DNA from: Sphingobium sp052327305
GTDB taxonomy: Bacteria > Pseudomonadota > Alphaproteobacteria > Sphingomonadales > Sphingomonadaceae
Length of the DNA: 64,000 nucleotides
NCBI RefSeq assembly: GCF_052327305.1
Contig: NZ_CP182486.1
Coordinates: 1,860,001 to 1,924,000 of the forward strand
Direction: 5' to 3'
Under the pieces are notes generated by a model that was not told the DNA's origin, searched no databases, and was given only the letters and a program-made list of their open reading frames with translations. Below are positions 26,750-34,132 of this stretch, in pieces (the stretch's first letter is position 1; each line of letters starts with the position of its first letter). The translations under genes and the position numbers were made by a program.

Positions 26750-27337
26750 ATGCGTATCGGGGAAATCAGCAGGAAGACGGGCGAGACCGCGATCGACGTT
26801 CGCGTCAACCTCGACGGGACGGGCGCCTATGACATCGCGACCGGCATCGGCTTTTTCGATCATATGCTGGAGCAGCTCTCGCGCCATTCCCTCATCGATC
26901 TTCAGGTGAAGGCCGTGGGCGATCTGCATGTCGATCAGCACCACACCACCGAGGATGTGGGCATCGCGATCGGCGAGGCGCTGGCCAAGGCGCTCGGCGA
27001 CAAGCGCGGCATTGCCCGCTATGGCGAGGCGCACGCGCCGATGGACGAGACGCTGACCCGCGTGGCGCTGGATATTTCCGGCCGGCCCTATCTCGTGTGG
27101 AACGTGGCGCTCACCACCACCCGCCTTGGCGAGTGGGACACGGAGATGATCGAGCACTGGTTCCACAGTTTCGCGCAGAGCGCGGGGCTGACCCTGCATG
27201 TCGAGATGCTCTACGGCTCCAACAACCATCATATTGTCGAGAGCTGCTACAAGGCGCTGGCCCGCGCGCTGCGTCAGGCAGTCGAGATCGACCCGCGCAA
27301 GAGCGACGCCATCCCCTCCACCAAGGGTCTGCTCTGA
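26750..27337 (+). CDS. hisB: imidazoleglycerol-phosphate dehydratase
   Basis: Sixth enzyme of histidine synthesis; dehydrates imidazoleglycerol phosphate. The 195-residue monofunctional form has the metal-binding histidine motifs GFFDHMLEQLSRHS, DQHHTTEDVGI and GSNNHHIVES. It begins a plus-strand cluster hisB, YciI-like, hisH, hisA. The start is MRIGEISRKT, with no obvious ribosome site upstream. Confidence 0.96.
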   Translation: MRIGEISRKTGETAIDVRVNLDGTGAYDIATGIGFFDHMLEQLSRHSLIDLQVKAVGDLHVDQHHTTEDVGIAIGEALAKALGDKRGIARYGEAHAPMDETLTRVALDISGRPYLVWNVALTTTRLGEWDTEMIEHWFHSFAQSAGLTLHVEMLYGSNNHHIVESCYKALARALRQAVEIDPRKSDAIPSTKGLL

Positions 27338-27365
27338 GCGACCCCGTCCTATCGAAAGGCCGCCG

Positions 27366-27656
27366 ATGTTCATCGTTTCGCTGACCTACACGGCTCCGCT
27401 CGACGTGCTCGACAGCCATCTTCCCGCCCATGTCGCATGGCTGGATGAAAGTCTGGCGCAGGGCTGGCTGCTGCTGGCGGGCCGCAAGGTGCCGCGCACC
27501 GGCGGCATCCTCATCGCGCGCGGCGAACGCGAGGAGGTCGAACGCCTCGTCGCCAACGATCCGTTCGTGCTGAACGGCGTCGCCACGACGGAGCTGATCG
27601 AGTTCCAGCCGAGCCGCGTCTCTCCGGACGTGACGCTCGGCAGCCTTTTGGGATGA
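27366..27656 (+). CDS. YciI family protein in the his cluster
   Basis: 96-residue dimeric alpha-beta-barrel-fold protein of the YciI family. The core FIVSLTYTAPLDVLDSHLPAHVAWL carries the His-Asp pair that family members place in a pocket, followed by GWLLLAGRKVPRTGG and NDPFVLNGVA. It lies 28 nt after hisB and overlaps hisH by four bases (ATGA), so it is part of the operon. No reaction is established for it; a role in histidine synthesis is suggested only by its position. Confidence 0.9.
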   Translation: MFIVSLTYTAPLDVLDSHLPAHVAWLDESLAQGWLLLAGRKVPRTGGILIARGEREEVERLVANDPFVLNGVATTELIEFQPSRVSPDVTLGSLLG

Positions 27657-28264
27657 TCGCCCTTATTGATTATGGCGCGGGCAATCTCCGCTCCGTGCAC
27701 AATGCGCTGCACGCGGCGGGAGCAACCGATGTGATCGTGACCGCCGATCCGGAGGTGGTGGCGAAGGCCGATCGCGTCGTCCTGCCCGGCGTGGGCGCGT
27801 TTCGCGCCTGCATTGAGCCGCTGCGCGCCATTTCCGGTATGGAAGCGGCCATGCGCGAGGCCGTGTTCACGCATGGTCGCCCGTTCCTTGGCATTTGCGT
27901 GGGGATGCAACTGCTCGCGGACGCGGGCGAAGAGTTCGGCCGGCATGAGGGGCTGGGCTGGATCGGCGGGACGGTGCGCCGCATCGAGCCGACCGACGAC
28001 ACGATCAAGGTGCCGCACATGGGCTGGAACGACGTGGTGCCGGCGCGCGCGCGCGCGCTGGTCGAGCCGGGCGAAGCCTATTTCCTGCACAGCTATCATT
28101 TCGAGGTGGCGGACGCGGACGATGTCGTCGCGACGACATATCATGGCGCACCGCTCACGGCTGCCGTGGGTCGCGACACGATTCTGGGCGTCCAGTTCCA
28201 CCCGGAGAAAAGCCAGGCCTATGGCCTTGCCACCCTTGCCCGCTTCCTTGCCTGGAAGCCCTGA
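27653..28264 (+). CDS. hisH: imidazole glycerol phosphate synthase, glutamine amidotransferase subunit
   Basis: Glutaminase subunit that supplies ammonia to HisF. The 203-residue class I amidotransferase has the nucleophile Cys82 in GICVGMQLL, and the His and Glu of the triad lie in VQFHPEKS near the C-terminus. The partner hisF, with which HisH forms the enzyme, is not found downstream of hisA or elsewhere in this window. Confidence 0.96.
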   Translation: MIALIDYGAGNLRSVHNALHAAGATDVIVTADPEVVAKADRVVLPGVGAFRACIEPLRAISGMEAAMREAVFTHGRPFLGICVGMQLLADAGEEFGRHEGLGWIGGTVRRIEPTDDTIKVPHMGWNDVVPARARALVEPGEAYFLHSYHFEVADADDVVATTYHGAPLTAAVGRDTILGVQFHPEKSQAYGLATLARFLAWKP

Positions 28265-28279
28265 AGAGACCGATCTGCC

Positions 28280-29026
28280 ATGACCGATACGCCATCTTTC
28301 ATCGTCTTCCCCGCCATCGATCTCAAGGGCGGGCAGGTCGTGCGTCTGGCGGAGGGCGATATGGACCGGGCAACCGTCTATGGCGACGATCCCGCCGCAC
28401 AGGCGATGCTGTTCGCGCAGGCCGGATCGGGTTTCCTTCACGTCGTGGATCTCGATGGCGCCTTCGCCGGGCGGGCCGTGAATGAGGCCGCAGTGGAGAG
28501 CATCGTCTCCGCTTTTCCGGGCCATGTGCAGCTGGGCGGCGGTATTCGCGAGCCGGAGGCGGTGAAGCGCTGGATCGACCTCGGCGTTTCGCGCGTCGTG
28601 ATCGGCACCGCCGCACTCAAGAATCCGCAGTTCGTTCGCGATATGGCCGCCGAATATCCCGGCGGAATCGTCGTGGCGGTGGACGCGCGCGATGGCTTCG
28701 TGGCGACCGAGGGATGGGCGGAGAAGAGCGACATGCCGGTCGTCGATCTCGCCCGCCGGTTCGAGGATGCGGGCGTCGCCAGCCTGCTTTTCACGGATGT
28801 CGGGCGTGACGGTCTTCTCAAGGGCTGCAATGTGGAAGCGACGGTGGATCTCGCTCGTGCGACCGATATTCCGGTTATCGCCAGCGGCGGGGTCGCCGGT
28901 ATTGCCGATATCCGCCTGCTCAGCCTCCATGCGCAGGAGGGCGTCGAGGGCGTCATCACGGGCCGGGCGCTTTATGACGGGCGTCTGGATCTCGCGACTG
29001 CCATCGCGGTCGCGCGCGCAGCCTGA
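28280..29026 (+). CDS. hisA: phosphoribosylformimino-5-aminoimidazole carboxamide ribotide isomerase
   Basis: Fourth step of histidine synthesis, a TIM-barrel Amadori isomerase. The 248-residue protein shows both half-barrel signatures: PAIDLKGGQVVRL at the start, VVDLDGAF and QLGGGIRE in the first half, and FTDVGRDGL and ASGGVAG in the second. The VDLDGA and DVGRDG pattern marks it as HisA rather than HisF. The cluster ends here: a convergent gene begins 10 nt later. Confidence 0.95.
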   Translation: MTDTPSFIVFPAIDLKGGQVVRLAEGDMDRATVYGDDPAAQAMLFAQAGSGFLHVVDLDGAFAGRAVNEAAVESIVSAFPGHVQLGGGIREPEAVKRWIDLGVSRVVIGTAALKNPQFVRDMAAEYPGGIVVAVDARDGFVATEGWAEKSDMPVVDLARRFEDAGVASLLFTDVGRDGLLKGCNVEATVDLARATDIPVIASGGVAGIADIRLLSLHAQEGVEGVITGRALYDGRLDLATAIAVARAA

Positions 29027-29035
29027 GGCTGCGTC

Positions 29036-29584
29036 TTAGTCCGCCGCGCTGCTGCCGCTCTTGCCCTTGAGCGCGGCAAGCGCCGCGAACGGGCCAGCTT
29101 CGTCTTCACTCAGCACGCCCATCGCCTTCAGGCGGCTTTCGGCATCCGGCGCTCGGGGATAGGGATCGAGGCCGAGCGCAAGGCTTTGCGCGACCGCCTC
29201 GCCAATATCGATTTTGTCATCCTCGAGCGGCAGCACGTCGCAGTCCTCGTCGGAGAGATCGATTTCCTCCTCCGCCGAGTCGGTGTTCGTGCCGTCGCGC
29301 ACGAAGAGCAGCGCGAAGGGCAGCTCCAGCGACGCAGGCACCGGCGCGCCGGTCGCGACGCAGGACTGCGCGAGCTCGGCTTGCAGGGTTCCGCTCACGC
29401 GATAGCCCAGCACTTCGGGCGTCACGTGCAGAGTCGCTTCAAGCCGGTCGAGAGAAACGAGAGCGAAGCGCCGGGCGAGCGCCGCGCGCTCTGCTTCGTC
29501 GGCCGCGACATGGCGCTCACGGCGACCGTCACCCACTTCGTTCAGACGAATGATGCGAGAGAATTCGGGTAGGGTGTCCGCCAC
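29036..29584 (-). CDS. DUF177 (YceD-like) protein
   Basis: 182-residue DUF177 protein. YceD relatives are linked to 23S rRNA processing or accumulation and in many bacteria precede rpmF; here the neighbour is a respiratory assembly gene instead. The conserved region is AELAQSCVATGAPVPASLELPFALLF. The acidic middle (EEEIDLSDEDCDVLPLEDDKIDIGE) is typical of the family. A GTG start at 29584 is chosen because it lies 4 nt after the upstream stop, giving tight coupling; the frame has no near ATG. Confidence 0.84.
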   Translation of the reverse strand: MADTLPEFSRIIRLNEVGDGRRERHVAADEAERAALARRFALVSLDRLEATLHVTPEVLGYRVSGTLQAELAQSCVATGAPVPASLELPFALLFVRDGTNTDSAEEEIDLSDEDCDVLPLEDDKIDIGEAVAQSLALGLDPYPRAPDAESRLKAMGVLSEDEAGPFAALAALKGKSGSSAAD

Positions 29585-29588
29585 GGCC

Positions 29589-30110
29589 TCAGCCCACTTC
29601 GCCAGTGAGCAGCGCGTCCAGCGGGCGGGCCGCAACGCGCGCGTGGAGGCCGCGCAGATGCGCGTCGGTGTGGGCGAGAGCCTGCGGTTTCGGCGGTTCT
29701 CCGCGATAGAGGTTGCGCACCAGCGCCTCTCCCAGCGCTCCGGGCTCCGCCTCGGGCGCGAGGGCTGCGCGATAGGCGGCAAGGCGTCCGCCCAGTGCGC
29801 TCATCATCCGGCCCACCTGCTTGCCGACCACCAGATCGCCAAAGCCGATCTGGCGGATCTGTCCGTCCATATCCTCGATGAAGATCTCGGTGAGCTGCAC
29901 GCTCTCCACGCGTGCGTCCAGCGCGTCGAGCCGCATCAGCGCAATGGCGACCGTCGCCGCCAGCATGTCGAACCGCCCGTCGATCGTGTCAGGCACCGCC
30001 CCCTCTTCGTACCAATGCGGCTGCCGTGCCTGCGCGACGAGCGCCGCATAGAGCGGGCGCAGCGCGGCGCGATCGTCCTTGCGCGGAAAGAGGGCGGAGA
30101 GGATGTTCAT
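29589..30110 (-). CDS. ubiquinol-cytochrome c chaperone (Cbp3-like)
   Basis: 173-residue member of the ubiquinol-cytochrome c chaperone family, related to mitochondrial Cbp3, which assists cytochrome b assembly in complex III. The family block around WYEEGAVPDTIDGRFDMLAATVAIALMRL and IFIEDMDGQIRQIGFGDLVVGKQVG is clear. It is followed after 4 nt by the DUF177 gene on the same strand, a pairing common in alphaproteobacteria. It is divergent from the BamE-like gene. Confidence 0.92.
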   Translation of the reverse strand: MNILSALFPRKDDRAALRPLYAALVAQARQPHWYEEGAVPDTIDGRFDMLAATVAIALMRLDALDARVESVQLTEIFIEDMDGQIRQIGFGDLVVGKQVGRMMSALGGRLAAYRAALAPEAEPGALGEALVRNLYRGEPPKPQALAHTDAHLRGLHARVAARPLDALLTGEVG

Positions 30111-30270
30111 CTGTCGTTCGGCCTGTGGAATCTATCGACTTTGCATGAAGAGCGGGCGGAAACATGCTCGTGCGCTTGCCCGCGGGCAGGTGATTGCATA
30201 TTGATTGGCGCGCGCGGCAATGCAATGGCCACGCCGCTCAGCCATGTCGGCGTTTATTCAGGAGATGTCC

Positions 30271-30762
30271 ATGCCCTCGATCCGCAGCCGGCCATTGATG
30301 GTCGCAAGCGCGGCATGCCTGCTCCTCCTCGCCGGGGGCTGTTCGCGCATTCGCGGACATCAGGGCTTCATTGCCGATAGTCTTATCACCGATTCGGTTG
30401 CGGCCGGTGTCGATAATCGCGCGTCGGTGGAGGGCTCGCTGGGCCGCCCGACGTTCGTGTCGCAGTTCGGCCCCGAGCGCTGGTATTATGTCGCGCGTAA
30501 CACCCGGCAGCTCGCCTTCGGGTCGCCCAGCCCCACAGATCAACTCGTGCTTCAGGTGCAGTTCGACGATGCCGGCAATGTGTCGCGTGTCACGCGTTCC
30601 GGGCTGGAGCAGGTCGTCAATGTCTCGCCCGCCGGCGGCAAGACGCAGACGCTTGGCCGCAAGCGCAGCCTGCTGGACGAGATCTTCGGCAATATCGGCG
30701 CGGTGGGTGCCGGTGGCGGCGCCGCGACCGGCCCGGCTGGCCCTGGACCGAACGGCAGCTGA
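30271..30762 (+). CDS. bamE: BamE/SmpA-type outer-membrane lipoprotein
   Basis: 163-residue lipoprotein of the SmpA/OmlA (BamE) family, a non-essential part of the beta-barrel assembly machine. The ATG at 30271 follows AGGAG by six bases and yields a signal ending LLLLAGGC. The domain shows RASVEGSLGRPTFVSQFGPERWYYVARNT and VLQVQFDDAGNVSRV. The C-terminus is a Gly/Ala/Pro-rich tail (residues about 145-163). Upstream in-frame ATGs are less likely. Confidence 0.88.
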   Translation: MPSIRSRPLMVASAACLLLLAGGCSRIRGHQGFIADSLITDSVAAGVDNRASVEGSLGRPTFVSQFGPERWYYVARNTRQLAFGSPSPTDQLVLQVQFDDAGNVSRVTRSGLEQVVNVSPAGGKTQTLGRKRSLLDEIFGNIGAVGAGGGAATGPAGPGPNGS

Positions 30763-30833
30763 TCCTCGCCGGCTCCGGGCTTGCCTTGCCCCGGATAAGG
30801 CCTCAGAATAGCCCGTAAGGGAGGAGGTTGCCG

Positions 30834-31616
30834 ATGCAACATTTCGGCGATCTGCAGCCGTTGGGCCAGCAGGACATCATCACCGGCCAGGCGCCGCAGG
30901 GGCGTCGCTATGTCGCGTCGCGCAGCCGCTGGCGTTTCGCGATGGGCCGTGTCGAGATCGGTTTCCATCGCGAGCGTGAGGAAATCTCGGCGGAGAGCCG
31001 CCCCGTCCATGCCCGAATCACAGCGGACCAGATTGCAGCGCGCCGTGAGACGGAAGGGCGCGGCATCGGTGAGCGCTTCATGCTCCTGCTCGGCGTTGCG
31101 ACTGCGCTCGTCCTCGTCACTGGCGCGACCGGCTATATCTGGACCATGCAGTCCGGCGCGGCGGTTGGCCGGGGAGAAGTCTCCATTGCGATTCGCGATC
31201 TGACGTCAGCCGGGTCGGCATCCCCTGTATCCGCGGGAGACCGCGCGCTTTTCGTCATTCCCGCGCATCGCAAGCCGCGCCCCGTTCATGCCGTGATCGA
31301 GCAGGCCGCCGATCCGGCCACAGCGCCCGCCGATCGCCTGACCAGCCCCATCGCCTTCGCCGCGATCCCCATGGAGGCGCCGCCGCCCTCTGCCGCCATC
31401 ATCCGGTCCGGCGATTTCGCATCCATTCCGCAAGTGGCGGGCGCGATGGAGGCCGCGATGGCAAGCGGCGACGCGCAGAACTGGACCGCGGGCAGCTATC
31501 ATGGCGTAGTCGTGGTGGGAGATGCGGACGCGGGCAAATGCCGTGACGGCACGATCCTGCTGCGCGACGGGTCACGTCAGGGCCGCACTCAGGCTTTTCA
31601 TCGTTGCGACAAATAG
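30834..31616 (+). CDS. single-pass membrane protein of unknown function
   Basis: 260 residues, family not recognised. ATG 30834 follows a strong GGGAGGAGG with 6-7 nt spacing. Residues 1-80 are soluble and charged, a single hydrophobic helix (FMLLLGVATALVLVTGATGYIW) lies near 80-103, and the rest is Pro/Ala-rich with a C-terminal small domain (QNWTAGSYHGVVVVGDADAGKCRDGTILLRDGS). This predicts an inner-membrane protein with a periplasmic C-terminus. The C-terminal domain could bind a ligand or envelope component; that is inference. Confidence 0.74.
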   Translation: MQHFGDLQPLGQQDIITGQAPQGRRYVASRSRWRFAMGRVEIGFHREREEISAESRPVHARITADQIAARRETEGRGIGERFMLLLGVATALVLVTGATGYIWTMQSGAAVGRGEVSIAIRDLTSAGSASPVSAGDRALFVIPAHRKPRPVHAVIEQAADPATAPADRLTSPIAFAAIPMEAPPPSAAIIRSGDFASIPQVAGAMEAAMASGDAQNWTAGSYHGVVVVGDADAGKCRDGTILLRDGSRQGRTQAFHRCDK

Positions 31617-31654
31617 GGCGGTTTTAGGCACGATCCCCAACCGCTAGGGGAAGC

Positions 31655-31693
31655 GGGAGGCAGCACGCACATGGGCGCGCCGCCTCCCATTTT
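31655..31693 (+). terminator. intrinsic terminator after the 30834 gene
   Basis: GGGAGGC (31655-31661) and GCCTCCC (31682-31688) pair perfectly around a 20-nt loop, and ATTTTC follows on the plus strand. It lies between two convergent genes. Confidence 0.5.
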
Positions 31694-31699
31694 CGTATA

Positions 31700-33964
31700 T
31701 CAGCGGGCGATGCCGCCAGCTGCGAGCACCGCGAGCGTCACCAGCTCGGAGGCCGTGGACGCCATCGTCGCCACCTGCACCGGCTTTTCCATGCCGATGA
31801 GCATGGGGCCGATCACCGAGTCGCCGCCCAGTTCGCGCAGCAGCTTGGCCGAGAGGTTGGCGGACTGCAGGCCGGGCATGACCAGCACGTTTGCCGGGCC
31901 GGAGAGGCGCGCGAAAGGATAGTTCTTCATCACCTTGGGGTTGAGCGCCACGTCGGGCGCCATCTCGCCTTCATATTCGAAGTCCACGCCGCGCTCGTCG
32001 AGCAGGGCGACCGCCTCGCGAATGCCTTCCAGCCAGTTGCCCGACGGATTGCCGAAGGTGGAGTAGGACAGGAAGGCGACGCGGGGTTCGTGGCCCATGC
32101 GCCGTGCGACTGCTGCCGTCTCGATGGCGATGTCTGCCAGTTCGCTTGCGCTCGGCCGCTCGTTGACGGTCGTGTCGGCCATGAATACCGTATGGCTCTG
32201 CCCGACCAGCACATGGATGCCGAACGGCGTCCGCCCGGCAGCAGGATCGAGCACGAGGCGCAGATCGCGGAGCGTCTGCGCGTAGGTGCGCGTGACGCCG
32301 GTGATGAGCGCGTCGGCTTCACCCATCTTCAGCAGCAGCGCACCGAAGATGTTGCGATCGCGGTTGACGAGCCGCTCGCAGTCGCGGCGCAGATAGCCCC
32401 GGCGCTGGAGACGCTCGTAGAGCATGTCGATCATGCTCTCGGTCAGCGGTGAGTTAACGCTGTTGTGAATCTCGAACTCGTCTGCGTCACGCACGCCCAT
32501 TTCGCGCAGCCGGTCGCGCACGCCTTCGCGGCCCACCAGCACGGGAATGCCATAGCCGCCTTCGCGGAACTGGATGGCGGCGCGCATCACCACTTCGTCT
32601 TCCGCTTCGGCGAAGACGACGCGCTTGGGCTCGGCCTTCGCGCCTTCATAGGCGAGCGTGAGCACCGATGTGGTCGGGTTGAGCCGGGCGCGCAGCGACT
32701 GGCGATAGGCGGCCATGTCCTCGATGGCGCGACCCGCCACGCCACTTGCCATCGCTGCCTGAGCGACGGCTGCGGGGACGACTTCCATGAGGCGCGGGTC
32801 GAACGGCGCGGGGATGATGTAGTCCGTGCCAAAGCTGTGGCTGCGTCCACCATAGGCCAGCGCCACTTCCTCGGGCACCTGCTCGCGCGCCAGGCTGGCG
32901 ATCGCCTGCGCCGCCGCGATCTTCATTTCCTCGTTGATCGCCGTAGCGCGCACGTCGAGCGCACCGCGGAAGATGAACGGGAAGCCGAGGACGTTGTTGA
33001 CCTGATTGGGATAGTCCGAGCGGCCGGTCGCGATGATCGCGTCCGGTCGTGCCGCCTTGGCTGCGGGCGGCGTGATCTCCGGGTCGGGATTGGCCATGGC
33101 GAAGATGATCGGCTGGGCTGCCATATCCTTGATCATTTCGGGCTTGAGCGCGTCCTTGGCGGAGAGGCCCAGGAACACGTCCGCGCCGATCAGCGCATCG
33201 GTGAGGGTGCGCGCGTCGGTTTTCACGGCGTGAGCGGACTTCCACTGGTCCATGCCTTCGGCGCGGCCCTGATAGATGACGCCGGAGCGGTCGCACATGA
33301 TGACCTGGTCGGCCGGCACGCCCATGGCCTTGATGAGTTCGGTGCAGGCAATGGCGGCAGCGCCCGCGCCATTCACGACGACCTTGATCGACTTGATGTC
33401 GCGGCCTGTAAGATAGAGGGCGTTGATGAGTCCTGCGGCACAGATGATCGCCGTGCCATGCTGGTCGTCATGCATCACCGGGATGTTCATGCGCTCCTTG
33501 AGCGCAGCCTCGATGATGAAGCACTCGGGCGCCTTGATGTCCTCAAGGTTGATGCCGCCGAAGGTGGGCTCGAGCAGCGCCACCGCGTCGATGAACGCCT
33601 GCGGATCTTCGGTGGCGACTTCGATGTCGATCGAGTCGACGTCTGCGAAGCGCTTGAACAGGACAGCCTTGCCTTCCATCACTGGCTTGGAGGCGAGCGC
33701 GCCGAGATTGCCCATGCCAAGGATCGCGGTGCCGTTGGAGATCACTGCGACCAGATTGCCCTTGGCGGTATAGTCATAGGCCGTGGCGGGATCGTCTGCG
33801 ATTGCCTTCACGGGGACGGCGACGCCGGGGGAATAAGCGAGGCTCAGGTCACGCTGCGTCGCCATGGGCTTGGAGGCGACGATCTCGATCTTGCCGGGGC
33901 GACCGAAGGAGTGAAAGAGGAGGGCTTCGCGTTCGGAAAACTGGGTATGAGACTCATCTGCCAT
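31700..33964 (-). CDS. maeB: NADP-dependent malic enzyme with phosphotransacetylase-like C-terminus
   Basis: Oxidative decarboxylation of malate to pyruvate, giving NADPH. The 754-residue protein has the long MaeB layout: malic enzyme domain (about 1-430) with SLAYSPGVAVPVKAI, HDDQHGTAII and VVNGAGAAAIACTELI (dinucleotide-binding), then a phosphate acetyl/butyryltransferase-like domain (about 430-754), which in this family is regulatory rather than catalytic. The start MADESHT at 33964 matches the family N-terminus. It is convergent with the 30834 gene and divergent from mutS. Confidence 0.95.
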   Translation of the reverse strand: MADESHTQFSEREALLFHSFGRPGKIEIVASKPMATQRDLSLAYSPGVAVPVKAIADDPATAYDYTAKGNLVAVISNGTAILGMGNLGALASKPVMEGKAVLFKRFADVDSIDIEVATEDPQAFIDAVALLEPTFGGINLEDIKAPECFIIEAALKERMNIPVMHDDQHGTAIICAAGLINALYLTGRDIKSIKVVVNGAGAAAIACTELIKAMGVPADQVIMCDRSGVIYQGRAEGMDQWKSAHAVKTDARTLTDALIGADVFLGLSAKDALKPEMIKDMAAQPIIFAMANPDPEITPPAAKAARPDAIIATGRSDYPNQVNNVLGFPFIFRGALDVRATAINEEMKIAAAQAIASLAREQVPEEVALAYGGRSHSFGTDYIIPAPFDPRLMEVVPAAVAQAAMASGVAGRAIEDMAAYRQSLRARLNPTTSVLTLAYEGAKAEPKRVVFAEAEDEVVMRAAIQFREGGYGIPVLVGREGVRDRLREMGVRDADEFEIHNSVNSPLTESMIDMLYERLQRRGYLRRDCERLVNRDRNIFGALLLKMGEADALITGVTRTYAQTLRDLRLVLDPAAGRTPFGIHVLVGQSHTVFMADTTVNERPSASELADIAIETAAVARRMGHEPRVAFLSYSTFGNPSGNWLEGIREAVALLDERGVDFEYEGEMAPDVALNPKVMKNYPFARLSGPANVLVMPGLQSANLSAKLLRELGGDSVIGPMLIGMEKPVQVATMASTASELVTLAVLAAGGIAR

Positions 33965-34132
33965 AAGATGTAACGATCCGATCCTGGGGCTGAGGCGAGA
34001 CTGTGCTTTAGGCAGGTTGCGCCCATAATGAAACCGTCCATTGCGCCAGTGCATGTTTCTTCACATTAGGGCAGCTTCGCCGTCCCTGCAGAGCGATTGA
34101 CGGGGCCCGGCCGTGCCGCCTAGGGCGGGGCA

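Noticed and set aside
27386..28930. A 514-codon minus-strand frame across hisH and hisA
   Set aside because: Antisense shadow of three confirmed his-cluster genes; translation is Arg/His-rich without structure.
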